From Lewinellaceae bacterium (GTDB taxonomy: Bacteria; Bacteroidota; Bacteroidia; Chitinophagales; Saprospiraceae): 64,000 nt of DNA. Location: contig JACJYE010000007.1 in the NCBI GenBank assembly GCA_020636255.1, forward strand, positions 124,001 to 188,000, read 5' to 3'. Both the position numbers and the translations under genes were made by a program. A model generated the notes under the pieces. The model searched no databases. It saw nothing but the letters and a program-made list of their open reading frames with translations, and was not told the origin of the DNA. Shown piece after piece: positions 9,169-16,982 of the stretch (position 1 is its first letter; each line of letters opens with the position of its first letter).

Positions 9169-9972
9169 TCAGGAAGCATAAAAAGCGTTGCGGAGAACCT
9201 GCTGCATATCGGCGGCGACGGCAGCATTGGCCGCTATGATCTCGCCGCCGTTCAGGTAGTTGCCGCCGCCGTTGAAATCACTTACCACCCCACCGGCTTC
9301 CTGTACGATAAAAGCGCCGGCAGCCACATCCCAGGGGTTGAGGCTGTACTCGAAAAAGCCGTCGTATCGCCCGCAGGCCACATAGGCCAGGTCGACGGCG
9401 GCGGACCCCAACCGGCGAATACCGCGCGTATGGCGCATGAAGTGCTCCAGCACCTTAAAGAACGGAGCCATACGCCGGTAGTCGTAATAGGGAAAACCTG
9501 TTGCCAGCAAGGTTTTCTCAAGGGGCGCCCGGCTGCTCACGCGGATGGGCCGCCCGTTCAGAAAAGCGCCGCCACCCAACCAGGCATAAAAGCACTCCTG
9601 CCGGTTTATTTCGTAAACGATGCCCAGCACGCTCCGCCCTTCCTGCTGTAAGGCCACACTGATGGAAAAGACAGGGATCTGGAAAAGGAAATTGGTGGTG
9701 CCGTCCAGCGGGTCGATGATCCACTGCCATTCGCCGCTCTGGTTATCCACCGTGTCTTCCTCGGTGAGGAAAACACTGCCGGGCAGTAATTCGCCTAACG
9801 CTTCGGCCAGTTGTTGCTCCGCATTCTTGTCGACGTAACTGACCAGGCTGTTGAGGCTTTTTTCTTCAATAGCCTGCTCCGTTACCCGCCCCGTTTCCTG
9901 GCGGATGAACCGCCCGACTCTTTCGACAATCTCTATGGCCTGCCGGCAAAGGGGTTCGTATTCGTAATTCAT
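9169..9972 (-). CDS. inositol monophosphatase family protein
   Basis: A 267-residue Mg-dependent phosphatase. It contains EED (residues 71-73), the metal-binding motif DPLDGTTNF (87-95) and WDVAAG (214-219), the full active-site set of the IMPase/CysQ/FBPase superfamily. The sequence is closest in style to SuhB-type inositol-1-phosphatases, but 3'-phosphoadenosine phosphatase activity cannot be excluded. The ATG at 9972 is preferred because the 20 in-frame codons upstream look like non-coding leader. A 154-bp spacer with no obvious feature separates it from the permease gene downstream. Confidence 0.88.
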   Translation of the reverse strand: MNYEYEPLCRQAIEIVERVGRFIRQETGRVTEQAIEEKSLNSLVSYVDKNAEQQLAEALGELLPGSVFLTEEDTVDNQSGEWQWIIDPLDGTTNFLFQIPVFSISVALQQEGRSVLGIVYEINRQECFYAWLGGGAFLNGRPIRVSSRAPLEKTLLATGFPYYDYRRMAPFFKVLEHFMRHTRGIRRLGSAAVDLAYVACGRYDGFFEYSLNPWDVAAGAFIVQEAGGVVSDFNGGGNYLNGGEIIAANAAVAADMQQVLRNAFYAS

Positions 9973-9994
9973 GGCCTCTGTTTTGTTGTAACTG

Positions 9995-10080
9995 TTTAGA
10001 GCTTGTTTGGATAAAAATACGCAAAGCCACAAATAAAAGTGGCCGGCAGCAGGTTATCCTTAGTAGTGTTCAAAAAATAA
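9995..10080 (+). repeat. copies of two dispersed short motifs between divergent genes
   Basis: The spacer between the phosphatase gene and the beta-helix gene holds TTTAGAGCTTGTTTGG at 9995-10010 and, at 10060-10080, a 21-mer reading TTAGTAGTG, T, TCAAAAAATAA. The first recurs at 14055-14070 and in part at 58689-58704. The second recurs, with one change and on the opposite strand, at 58814-58834. They look like remnants of a dispersed non-coding repeat family. Confidence 0.55.
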
Positions 10081-10091
10081 AATGCCGATAT

Positions 10092-11603
10092 ATGAAAATC
10101 CCAAAACCTATTACCCTCGCTGCCGCCATGTTATTGGCAGGCACCCTCGCCGCTACCAATTATTACGTCTCCACATCGGGCAACGACAATAACACCGGGC
10201 TGAGCCTGCAAAACGCTTTCCGGACGATACACCACGCCGCCGGGCTGGTGAACGCCGGCGACACCGTTTTTGTGGCCAACGGCGCCTATGCCGGCTTCGA
10301 CCTGCGGGAAGCTTACGGCACGGCAGCGAACCCCATCGTATTCAAAGCACTAGGCAGTGCGGTGGAGATCAACCAGAGCGGGCCGATCCGCAACGATGGC
10401 ATCAATATCGAGGACTGCAGCCACATCGTCGTCGACGGCTTCCGCGCCAACGATATGCCGGGCAACGGCAATGGCATTCGGGTAGTGCTGTCCGATTTTT
10501 GCGTCGTGCGCCATTGCTCCTGCAACCACAATGCCGAACGCGGTATCTTTACGGCCTTTACAGATGACATACTCATAGAGTACAACGTCTGCACCAACGC
10601 TGTGGATGAACACGGCATCTATGTTTCCAACAGCTCCGACCGCCCCATCGTCCGCTACAACGAATGTTACGGCAACAATAACATCGGCATACATTTCAAC
10701 GGCGACCTGTCGCAAGGCGGTGATGGCATTATTTCGGATGCACAGGTGTACGGCAATATCATCTATGGGAACAAGCTGGCGGCCGGCATCAATATGGACG
10801 GCGTAGAGAACCCCGTCATCTACAACAACCTGATCTTCGACAACCATTTCGCCCAGGGAATCGCCCTCTTCCAGCAAGACGGCGCCATTCCCAGCCGGGG
10901 CGCAAAGATCTATAACAATACTATCATCGTGCCCTCCGACGGGCGCTGGGGCATTCTCGTCAACGACGGCGCCAATGCAGGCACGGAGGTTTACAATAAT
11001 ATCATTATCAACGAGCACCAGTGGCGGGGCTGCATAGCTCTGGAAAATACCGCCGGCTTTAAGAGCGATTACAATATCCTGAATGATAAAATGAGCGCTG
11101 AAGGCGATGGCTCTGCCGTCCCCCTGGCCAGCTGGCAGGCACTGGGATTCGACCTCCACGCTCTGTTGGCCGATGAACCCGGGCAACTTTTTACCGATCC
11201 TGCTGCCGGCGATTTCCACCTTAAGGCCGGCGCTCAGGCCATCAACGCCGGGACGAGCCTGGTGAACAGCATTGTAACTACAGATATAGATGGCCACCCA
11301 CGCCCCGCAGGTATTGCCTACGATATCGGCGCCTATGAGTTCGGTAGCCCCACCGGCGCCCATGATGCCGCAATGCTAGCCGTTGAGCTCTTCCCCAACC
11401 CGGCAACGGGGTTTATCTTCCTCGGCCTGGGCGCCGCTTCCGCCAAAGCTATACGGCTGCTCGACAGCAAAGGGCAGGTCGTTCGCCTTTTTACCCCTTT
11501 TTCACGGCAACTGGACATTCACGGCATTCCCTCGGGAGCCTATTTTCTGGAGATCACTCTCGACGACGGCCGCCAGGGGATGAGGAAGGTGCTGGTGAAG
11601 TGA
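10092..11603 (+). CDS. secreted right-handed parallel beta-helix protein with T9SS sorting domain
   Basis: A 503-residue exported protein. A signal peptide (about residues 1-21) is followed by a DUF1565-like segment (YYVSTSGNDNNTG) and beta-helix rungs rich in N-N and G-I repeats to about residue 360. A linker with the LamG/CHU-like ending INAGTSLVNS...DIGAYEFG comes next, then a C-terminal type A sorting domain starting ELFPNPATGFIF and ending in the typical basic KVLVK. The family includes polysaccharide lyases and adhesins; no catalytic residue can be assigned here. The product should cross the outer membrane by the type IX system and be anchored or released at the surface. Confidence 0.87.
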   Translation: MKIPKPITLAAAMLLAGTLAATNYYVSTSGNDNNTGLSLQNAFRTIHHAAGLVNAGDTVFVANGAYAGFDLREAYGTAANPIVFKALGSAVEINQSGPIRNDGINIEDCSHIVVDGFRANDMPGNGNGIRVVLSDFCVVRHCSCNHNAERGIFTAFTDDILIEYNVCTNAVDEHGIYVSNSSDRPIVRYNECYGNNNIGIHFNGDLSQGGDGIISDAQVYGNIIYGNKLAAGINMDGVENPVIYNNLIFDNHFAQGIALFQQDGAIPSRGAKIYNNTIIVPSDGRWGILVNDGANAGTEVYNNIIINEHQWRGCIALENTAGFKSDYNILNDKMSAEGDGSAVPLASWQALGFDLHALLADEPGQLFTDPAAGDFHLKAGAQAINAGTSLVNSIVTTDIDGHPRPAGIAYDIGAYEFGSPTGAHDAAMLAVELFPNPATGFIFLGLGAASAKAIRLLDSKGQVVRLFTPFSRQLDIHGIPSGAYFLEITLDDGRQGMRKVLVK

Positions 11604-11635
11604 GGTTCTGTGTGTTTGGGGGTATAAGACAAAGT

Positions 11636-12211
11636 TCAGCCCTGGTTCAGCTGATAGAGCTCCGGCAGGTTGCGCCCGAGGCCGTCGTAATCCAGGCCGT
11701 AACCTACGACGAAGCTGGAAGGGATATCGAACCCTTTGTAGTGTATCGGCACCTCGAATTCCAGTGCTTCGGGTTTAACCAGTAGCGCTGCTACAGATAC
11801 GGATGCTGGGCCCTTTTCCCGAAGCTGGGGCAGAAATTCCGACAGCGTTTTACCGGAATCGACGATGTCTTCGACGACGATCACATGCCGCCCTTCCAGG
11901 TGCTCCTGTAAGCCTATAACGGTTTTGACCTTGCCGGAAGAAGAAAGGCCATCATAGGAGGCAAGCCTGATAAAGGCAATCTCGCAGTCGACGGTACAGG
12001 CCCGGAGCAGGTCGGCGGCAAACATAAAAGCTCCGTTCAGTACGGCCAGGAACAGCGGCCGCTTGCCTTCGTAGTCGCTGCTGATCTGCGCCCCCATGGC
12101 CAGGATGCGCGCCTGGATATCCTGAGCCCCCAGAAAAGGGCTAAAGGACAGGCCGTGTACGGTGATGGTTGTGCTCATATCGGTAGGCGATATTGGGGCT
12201 GAAGAATTCAT
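11636..12211 (-). CDS. hpt: hypoxanthine phosphoribosyltransferase
   Basis: A 191-residue purine-salvage enzyme that joins hypoxanthine or guanine to PRPP. The PRPP-binding loop IVVEDIVDSGKTL is at residues 111-123, an AVLNGAFMFAADL segment forms the first PRPP loop, and the base-binding end is VVGYGLDYDGLGRNLP. The ATG at 12211 overlaps the stop of the upstream M28 peptidase as ATGA, supporting this start and translational coupling. An internal Met at residue 12 is an alternative that matches family length better. Confidence 0.93.
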   Translation of the reverse strand: MNSSAPISPTDMSTTITVHGLSFSPFLGAQDIQARILAMGAQISSDYEGKRPLFLAVLNGAFMFAADLLRACTVDCEIAFIRLASYDGLSSSGKVKTVIGLQEHLEGRHVIVVEDIVDSGKTLSEFLPQLREKGPASVSVAALLVKPEALEFEVPIHYKGFDIPSSFVVGYGLDYDGLGRNLPELYQLNQG

Positions 12212-13593
12212 AGGCCGTATTTATCCAGCAGATACACCAGGCTCGTCATGGCGGCGGCGCCCAGTTCGAGCTCGCGCTTATTGACGGCATCGAAGCAGTC
12301 GATAGCAGTGTGGTGGTAATCAAAATAGCGCTGCGTATCAGGGTCGAGCCCAAAAAGCAGGCCCTTCTGCCCCTTTAGGCCGGAGATGTCGGCGCCGGAG
12401 CCGCCTTTGCGCAGGCCCAGGCCGTAAGGTTCCAGCAAGGGTAGCCACCCGGCTGCTTTTTTAAATTTATCGTTAAAGACATCGTCGTGCCCTTCAGCTG
12501 TAAAGCCGCGCGGGCTGAACCCGCCGCGGTCCGACTCAATGGCTGCCAGATGGTATTCGCTGTTCTCATCCGACCATTTCCAGTAGGCGCGGCCACCACG
12601 CAGGCCGTTCTCTTCGTTCATGAACAATACGCAGCGGATAGTGCGGCTGGGCCGGTAGCCCAGATTTCGGATCAGGTGCAGCACTTCCATCGACTGCACG
12701 CAGCCGGCGCCGTCGTCGTGCGCGCCCTGGCCGGGATCCCAGGAGTCGAGGTGCCCGCCTACCAGGATAATTTCTTCGGGAAACACACTGCCCCGGATCT
12801 CGCCGATGACGTTGTAGGACCCTACTTCGGACAGCATCTCGCAGGTGGAGCGCATGAATACCCGGACGGGGCCTTCCTGCAGCAGCCGGCTCAGTAATTC
12901 GGCGTCATTGGTACTGATGGCGATGGCAGGTATCCTGGGTGCGTCGTCGGCATAGGCCAGAGAACCCGTGTGGGGGACGTCATCCAGGCGGGTCGTGAGC
13001 GAGCGCACCAGCACGCCCACGGCACCGTGGCGGGCGGCCCGCGATGCACCGTATACCCTTTGGCCGGCCGCTTTGCCATAGGCGTTGAAGGTATTGATCT
13101 CGGTAGGGTCCATGGGCCCGTTGTAGAAAACGAGCTTACCACGCAGCGCTTCGCCCAGGCTGTCCGCTTCTTCCAGGCTTTTCACTTCCACCACTTCGGC
13201 CGTTATCCCCAACGGGCCGGTGCCCACCGAGTTGCCCAGCGCCAGGGCATGAAGCTCGATGGTGCCCATCTTTCGGGAATTCACGATGCGCACCTGCTCT
13301 TTCTCTCCCCGCACCCAGCGCGGTACCATACACGGCTGCAGCCATACCGAGTCGAGCCCCATCGTATCCAGCATCTGCCGGGTGTACTCCACGGCGGCAG
13401 CCGCCTGCGGGGAGCCCGCCAGCCGCCCGCCGACGTGCTGCGACAGGTAGCTGAGCCAGTCGTAGCAACGCGATTGCTGCATCGCCCGGTTATAGATCTT
13501 TTGCAGGTAAAATGCATCTGTATCGCCCTGCTGAACCTGGGCGCCCAGCCATAGTGGGAGAGGCCATAACAGAAGGATCAGGTATTTTTTCAT
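12208..13593 (-). CDS. secreted M28 family aminopeptidase
   Basis: A 461-residue exported peptidase. Residues 1-20 are a signal peptide ending in GAQ. A PA (protease-associated) insert covers about residues 110-230, followed by the M28 catalytic domain with the zinc ligands in VGGHLDSWDPGQGAHDDGAG and the MNEENGLRGG catalytic Glu pair. The nearest described families are glutamate carboxypeptidase/aminopeptidase-type M28 enzymes of the periplasm. The ATG at 13593 places the signal peptide at the very N-terminus; the 15 upstream in-frame codons are spurious. It is cotranscribed with hpt (4-base overlap), a pairing with no obvious functional link. Confidence 0.9.
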   Translation of the reverse strand: MKKYLILLLWPLPLWLGAQVQQGDTDAFYLQKIYNRAMQQSRCYDWLSYLSQHVGGRLAGSPQAAAAVEYTRQMLDTMGLDSVWLQPCMVPRWVRGEKEQVRIVNSRKMGTIELHALALGNSVGTGPLGITAEVVEVKSLEEADSLGEALRGKLVFYNGPMDPTEINTFNAYGKAAGQRVYGASRAARHGAVGVLVRSLTTRLDDVPHTGSLAYADDAPRIPAIAISTNDAELLSRLLQEGPVRVFMRSTCEMLSEVGSYNVIGEIRGSVFPEEIILVGGHLDSWDPGQGAHDDGAGCVQSMEVLHLIRNLGYRPSRTIRCVLFMNEENGLRGGRAYWKWSDENSEYHLAAIESDRGGFSPRGFTAEGHDDVFNDKFKKAAGWLPLLEPYGLGLRKGGSGADISGLKGQKGLLFGLDPDTQRYFDYHHTAIDCFDAVNKRELELGAAAMTSLVYLLDKYGL

Positions 13594-13620
13594 AAAAAAG
13601 CCTCGTTTGAAGTGTATGGG

Positions 13621-13628
13621 TAAAGATA
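13621..13628 (-). promoter_or_regulatory. putative promoter -7 element for the M28-hpt pair
   Basis: The minus strand reads TATCTTTA, one base from TAnnTTTG, 28 bases before the M28 start codon. The -33 region is not clear. Confidence 0.35.
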
Positions 13629-13912
13629 AAATTTTCACCGCAGTATGCTAAAGATGAGCGGGTAAGGGCGAGTGTTCAAAAAAAAAAGAAAAAAATTCCG
13701 TACGGGAAGTTGGAAAGTTATTTTGATTTCTAAACTAAGACCGAATTATATTTTCAAAAACGCGCGATTTTATCCCGAATATATCTACTTATCTATATAC
13801 AACTCTACCCTTAAAAACCGGCCCGCAGAGGAGATGTGGATTTTTTCAAAGAATTTGCTTACTATTGTATTACAAGTCGAAAATGTTCGACTTTTTTTTA
13901 TAAAATTTGTAA

Positions 13913-13943
13913 TTGTATTTTTTACACAAAGTCCTTATCTTTG
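13913..13943 (+). promoter_or_regulatory. strong Bacteroidota-type promoter
   Basis: TTG at 13913-13915 is separated by exactly 20 bases from TATCTTTG at 13936-13943, an exact TAnnTTTG match with the preferred spacer. Transcription would start near 13948-13950 and run rightwards into a short region with no start codon that ends in an intrinsic terminator. Confidence 0.65.
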
Positions 13944-13948
13944 TGTCG

Positions 13949-14043
13949 AGAATTTGGAAATAGATCTCCTTCTATAAAAGAATAATTTGGTTTTATTTGG
14001 TTAGGGCTGAGGTAGTGCTGCACAAGCGCTGCCTCTTTTTTTT
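13949..14043 (+). ncRNA. candidate small RNA of about 95 nt
   Basis: The interval lies between a promoter with perfect spacing and -7 box and an intrinsic terminator: a 10-bp stem with two G-U pairs, a 7-nt loop and eight T residues. No ATG occurs inside it, and the only downstream gene is on the opposite strand, so a transcript from this promoter would be non-coding. I cannot match it to a known RNA family. The 5' part is AU-rich and likely unstructured, which would suit base-pairing with targets. The exact 5' end is inferred from promoter position. Confidence 0.5.
14009..14043 (+). terminator. intrinsic terminator of the candidate small RNA
   Basis: GAGGTAGTGC (14009-14018) pairs with GCGCTGCCTC (14026-14035) over ten base pairs, two of them G-U, around the loop TGCACAA. 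Eight T residues follow at 14036-14043. The opposite strand has no T-tract at the corresponding end, so it acts rightwards only. Confidence 0.75.
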
Positions 14044-14118
14044 GTTAAAAGCTCTTAGAGCTTGTTTGGAGGGTTGGAATGGCCAAGGGTAATCCTTTTT
14101 CGGCCTCCAATTTCCTTC

Positions 14119-14670
14119 CTACCGAAATTTCACCACTACGCTAATTTCCTTTTCATCGGACAGGGCTGTCGATTGGCGGGTCGTCAGGCTGTAGCCTTCT
14201 GCAGGCTGGTAGGCCAGGTCCTGGCGCACATCGGCCACGAGGCTTTCGGTGACATTGCTGATATGGATATCGGATACGGCGCCCTGGCCATCAAAGCGCA
14301 CTTCGAGGAGGCGGGTCTTGAGCTTTTTGTCCTTCGCCGCATAAGTGATCTGTTGAAGTTGGCCCTGGCTGAACGTGCTGTCGGCCTGGTATTTGGCGAA
14401 CCATGCCGTTTTATTGATATCAGAACGGGAGAAAATGGCTAGTTCTTTGGAATAGTCCAGTGTGTCAAACGTTTTTTCTTCCTGTTCTCCGTCTATGGAT
14501 ATCCGCTTCAGTACCCTGGGTTGCTGGCTGGAAAGGCGCTGCGTTTCCTTCTGGATGTACCCCTTCAGGTCAAAAAAGGCCTGCGGCCGGCCGTTTCTAT
14601 TAGCGCCCGTTTCTTTTTCGCAGGCTGTGATCACTACCAGTAAGGCCAGAATAGGGAACAGTGCTTTCAT
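14119..14670 (-). CDS. hypothetical lipoprotein
   Basis: A 183-residue protein with a type II signal peptide. The lipobox VITAC places the lipidated cysteine at residue 17, so the mature protein is membrane-anchored. The rest is hydrophilic and predicted mostly beta, with no motif I recognise. The C-terminal half (RLLEVRFDGQGAVSDIHISN onward) resembles the repeated-strand pattern of periplasmic beta-rich proteins, but no family can be assigned. It stands alone between the small-RNA spacer and gpmI. The upstream 249-bp spacer contains only short low-complexity repeats (CTGGAACTTG twice, TTGTCCG twice). Confidence 0.75.
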   Translation of the reverse strand: MKALFPILALLVVITACEKETGANRNGRPQAFFDLKGYIQKETQRLSSQQPRVLKRISIDGEQEEKTFDTLDYSKELAIFSRSDINKTAWFAKYQADSTFSQGQLQQITYAAKDKKLKTRLLEVRFDGQGAVSDIHISNVTESLVADVRQDLAYQPAEGYSLTTRQSTALSDEKEISVVVKFR

Positions 14671-14919
14671 ACGCTCGTTTTTGCCTCTATAATAACCGAC
14701 AGGCCATAAAAAGGTTAAGAATTGTCCCTTCTTCGTCCCTTTGGCCTTACCCCGAGGCTCCGCCGCAACGCCTTTTTATCCACGGACGATGCCCGTGGCT
14801 GTTCTGTTTACGCACTTTGGGCGAGACGGTTGGCTCCGCCATGACGGCATTGGTTGTCCGTTGTCCGTTGCCCCTGGAACTTGGGAAACTGGAACTTGCA
14901 ACCCTGTAACCCCTTGGCC

Positions 14920-16455
14920 TTACCCCCTACTCACCAGCACATCCCCATCCATTTCTTTCGGGATCGGCATGTCCATCAGCGTCAGGATAGTCGGGGCGAT
15001 ATCGCCCAGTTTGCCGCCTTTGATATGATAGCCCTCCGGGTGGTTGCTGATGTAGAAGATGGGCACCGGGTTCATCGTATGGGCGGTGTTGGGAGAGCCG
15101 TCCTCATTGACCATGAAGTCGGAATTGCCGTGGTCGGCGATGACGATGGCCTGATAATCGTATTTCAGGGCCGTCTCGATGAGGCGTTTCAGGCAGGTAT
15201 CTACTGTTTCAGCGGCCTTCATAGCAGCGGCGAAAACGCCCGTATGGCCCACCATATCGGCATTGGCGTAGTTGAGGCAGATAAAATCGGGTTGGTGTTG
15301 TTCGATATCGGCAACAATAGTATCCGTGACCTGGTAAGCGCTCATCTCCGGCTGGAGGTCGTAGGTGGCCACCTTGGGCGAAGGGATCAGTAAACGGCGT
15401 TCGCCTTCGAACTCAGCTTCGCGGCCGCCACTGAAGAAGAAGGTCACGTGAGGGTATTTTTCCGTTTCGGCGATGCGCACCTGGGTTTTACCGGCATTGG
15501 CCAGCACTTCGCCCAGGGTGTTGCGCACATCGTCTTTGGTGAACAGCACATGGATGCCCTTGTACGACTCGTCGTACCGCGTCATGGTGACATAGTACAG
15601 ATCGAGGGTTTTCATTCCGTACTCGGGAAAATCCTGCTGCGTAAGCACCGTCGTGATCTGCCGGGGGCGGTCGGTGCGGAAGTTGAAACAGATCACGGTA
15701 TCGCCTTCCTGGATGGTGGCGACAGGCTTTCCATTGCCGTCGACACAAACGATAGGCTTGAGGAACTCGTCAGTTTCCGCTTCGTCGTAGCGTTCCATGA
15801 TGGTTTTCAAGGCGTCGGTAGTCGCTTCGCCCTTGCCATTGACGAGCAAGTCGTAGGCCAGCCGGGTGCGTTCCCAGCGCTTGTCGCGGTCCATGGCGTA
15901 ATAGCGCCCCACTACGGACGCCAGGCGAGTGTGTGTGCCTTCGATATGGGCCAGTACCTCGCGGAGGAAGCCCTTGCCGCTCTTGGGGTCAGTATCGCGC
16001 CCGTCGGTAAAAGCGTGGATATATACTTTCTCCAGGCCGCTCTCTTCAGCAATATCACACAGGGCCATCAGGTGGCGGTGGTGGGAGTGTACGCCGCCGT
16101 CGGACACCAGGCCGAAGAAGTGCAGCGCTTTGCCGCTTTCTTTGGCGTGGCGCATGGCCTTTAGCAGCTCGGGGTTCTGGTGCAGCTCCCGCTCGCGAAT
16201 AGCCTTGTTGATGCGGGCCAGTTCCTGGTACACCACCCGGCCGGCACCGATATTGAGGTGCCCGACCTCCGAATTCCCCATCTGCCCTTCGGGCAGGCCG
16301 ACGGCTTCGCCGAAAGTGGTGAGTTCTGCGTTGGGATATTTGCCGTAGAGGCTGTCTACAAAAGGCGTATTAGCCTGCGCAATGGCGCTGACTTCCGGCT
16401 TGGGGCCATGGCCCCAGCCATCGAGTATGACAAGTAATGCACGCTTTTTTTCCAT
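14920..16455 (-). CDS. gpmI: 2,3-bisphosphoglycerate-independent phosphoglycerate mutase
   Basis: A 511-residue glycolytic enzyme that interconverts 3- and 2-phosphoglycerate through a phosphoserine intermediate with two Mn ions. The start VILDGWGHG carries a metal-binding Asp. The nucleophile is Ser62 in GQMGNSEVGH, and further metal ligands lie in the C-terminal NYANADMVGHTG and IADHGNSD segments. Length matches the family. The ATG at 16455 is preferred over an upstream in-frame start because a perfect TAnnTTTG box ends only five bases before it. This would make the mRNA nearly leaderless. Confidence 0.96.
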   Translation of the reverse strand: MEKKRALLVILDGWGHGPKPEVSAIAQANTPFVDSLYGKYPNAELTTFGEAVGLPEGQMGNSEVGHLNIGAGRVVYQELARINKAIRERELHQNPELLKAMRHAKESGKALHFFGLVSDGGVHSHHRHLMALCDIAEESGLEKVYIHAFTDGRDTDPKSGKGFLREVLAHIEGTHTRLASVVGRYYAMDRDKRWERTRLAYDLLVNGKGEATTDALKTIMERYDEAETDEFLKPIVCVDGNGKPVATIQEGDTVICFNFRTDRPRQITTVLTQQDFPEYGMKTLDLYYVTMTRYDESYKGIHVLFTKDDVRNTLGEVLANAGKTQVRIAETEKYPHVTFFFSGGREAEFEGERRLLIPSPKVATYDLQPEMSAYQVTDTIVADIEQHQPDFICLNYANADMVGHTGVFAAAMKAAETVDTCLKRLIETALKYDYQAIVIADHGNSDFMVNEDGSPNTAHTMNPVPIFYISNHPEGYHIKGGKLGDIAPTILTLMDMPIPKEMDGDVLVSRG

Positions 16456-16460
16456 AGCCG

Positions 16461-16468
16461 CAAAGGTA
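16461..16468 (-). promoter_or_regulatory. putative promoter -7 element immediately before gpmI
   Basis: The minus strand reads TACCTTTG, an exact consensus match, and the gpmI ATG follows after five bases. Transcription starting a few bases downstream would give a leaderless or nearly leaderless message. Confidence 0.5.
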
Positions 16469-16583
16469 CCAAATTGGGAATTAAAAAGCACTTTAATTTA
16501 GTGTGGAAAAGACACTAAGGGTTGTGTTTTTTAAGGCATCGGGCTGCCCCGTACCTCCGGCCTTCCGGCCGGAGTAGGTAGCC

Positions 16584-16772
16584 CTCTGATAGCCTGCTCC
16601 AACCGGAAGCGCCTGTCCCGGCATGGCCGGGATTGGAGGTACGGGGCTCTGATGGCCTGCTCCAACCGGAAGCGCCTGTCCCGGCATGGCCGGGATTGGA
16701 GGTACGGGGCTCTGATAGCCTGCTCCAACCGGAAGCGCCTGTCCCGGCATGGCCGGGATTGGAGGTACGCGG
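16584..16772. repeat. tandem repeat, three copies of a 63-bp unit
   Basis: Units start at 16584, 16647 and 16710 with an exact 63-bp period and almost no differences; one A/G change marks unit 2, and the last unit diverges in its final bases. Each unit contains CCCGGC-ATG-GCCGGG, a six-base-pair hairpin. Because 63 is a multiple of three, open frames cross it on both strands, but the encoded peptides are low-complexity and lack gene signals. A related GC-rich inverted repeat lies just to the left (GGCC...GGCC around 16558-16573). Confidence 0.9.
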
Positions 16773-16927
16773 GCGGAGCGGCAGGGAAAAAAGGCCTTTA
16801 TTTTATCACGGTGAGTTCCCCTGTTTCGGCCTGCCTATTGGCAGCAGGAAACGGTAGTAGAACAGCCCGGCCATTCGCAATATAAAAATCTTCTCTGCTA
16901 CCTGATTCCCAATCCCTTACAATTCCC

Positions 16928-16935
16928 TATTTTTG
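16928..16935 (+). promoter_or_regulatory. putative promoter -7 element for the glucosaminidase gene
   Basis: TATTTTTG matches TAnnTTTG exactly, 47 bases before the ATG at 16983. The -33 region is weak. Confidence 0.45.
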
Positions 16936-16982
16936 TCAGGCTTTTGCAACGGCTTCTTATCTCCGGGGAAAAACGCAACGAT

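Larger units (their letters stand above)
13594..14118. other. AT-rich intergenic region, 525 bp
   Basis: The stretch is much richer in A and T than its neighbours. It holds a promoter-like box for the M28 gene on the minus strand (13621-13628), an AGTGTTCAAAAAA-type motif at 13671-13687, a strong rightward promoter near 13913-13943, an intrinsic terminator ending at 14043 and a TTAGAGCTTGTTTGGA repeat at 14055-14070. A GTG-initiated reading frame crosses it but has no protein-like composition. Confidence 0.6.
16456..16982. other. intergenic region of 527 bp with a tandem repeat
   Basis: Apart from the gpmI promoter at the left and a TATTTTTG box at 16928-16935 before the glucosaminidase gene, the spacer is filled by a GC-rich hairpin near 16555-16575 and the 63-bp tandem repeat at 16584-16772. 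I see no gene in it. Confidence 0.6.

Noticed and set aside
10092..11603. Pectate lyase or other defined polysaccharide lyase
   Set aside because: Beta-helix rungs are clear but no catalytic residue set can be recognised, so I keep the general name.
13672..13977. GTG-initiated 101-codon open frame in the AT-rich spacer
   Set aside because: Composition is Lys/Phe/Ile-rich as expected of translated AT-rich DNA. It crosses the small-RNA promoter and has no ribosome-binding context or family resemblance.
16584..16772. CRISPR array
   Set aside because: The units are directly contiguous with no variable spacers, and no cas gene is near.
16493..16857. Short open frames over the 63-bp repeat
   Set aside because: They arise because 63 is divisible by three. 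The peptides are repeated low-complexity sequence on both strands.
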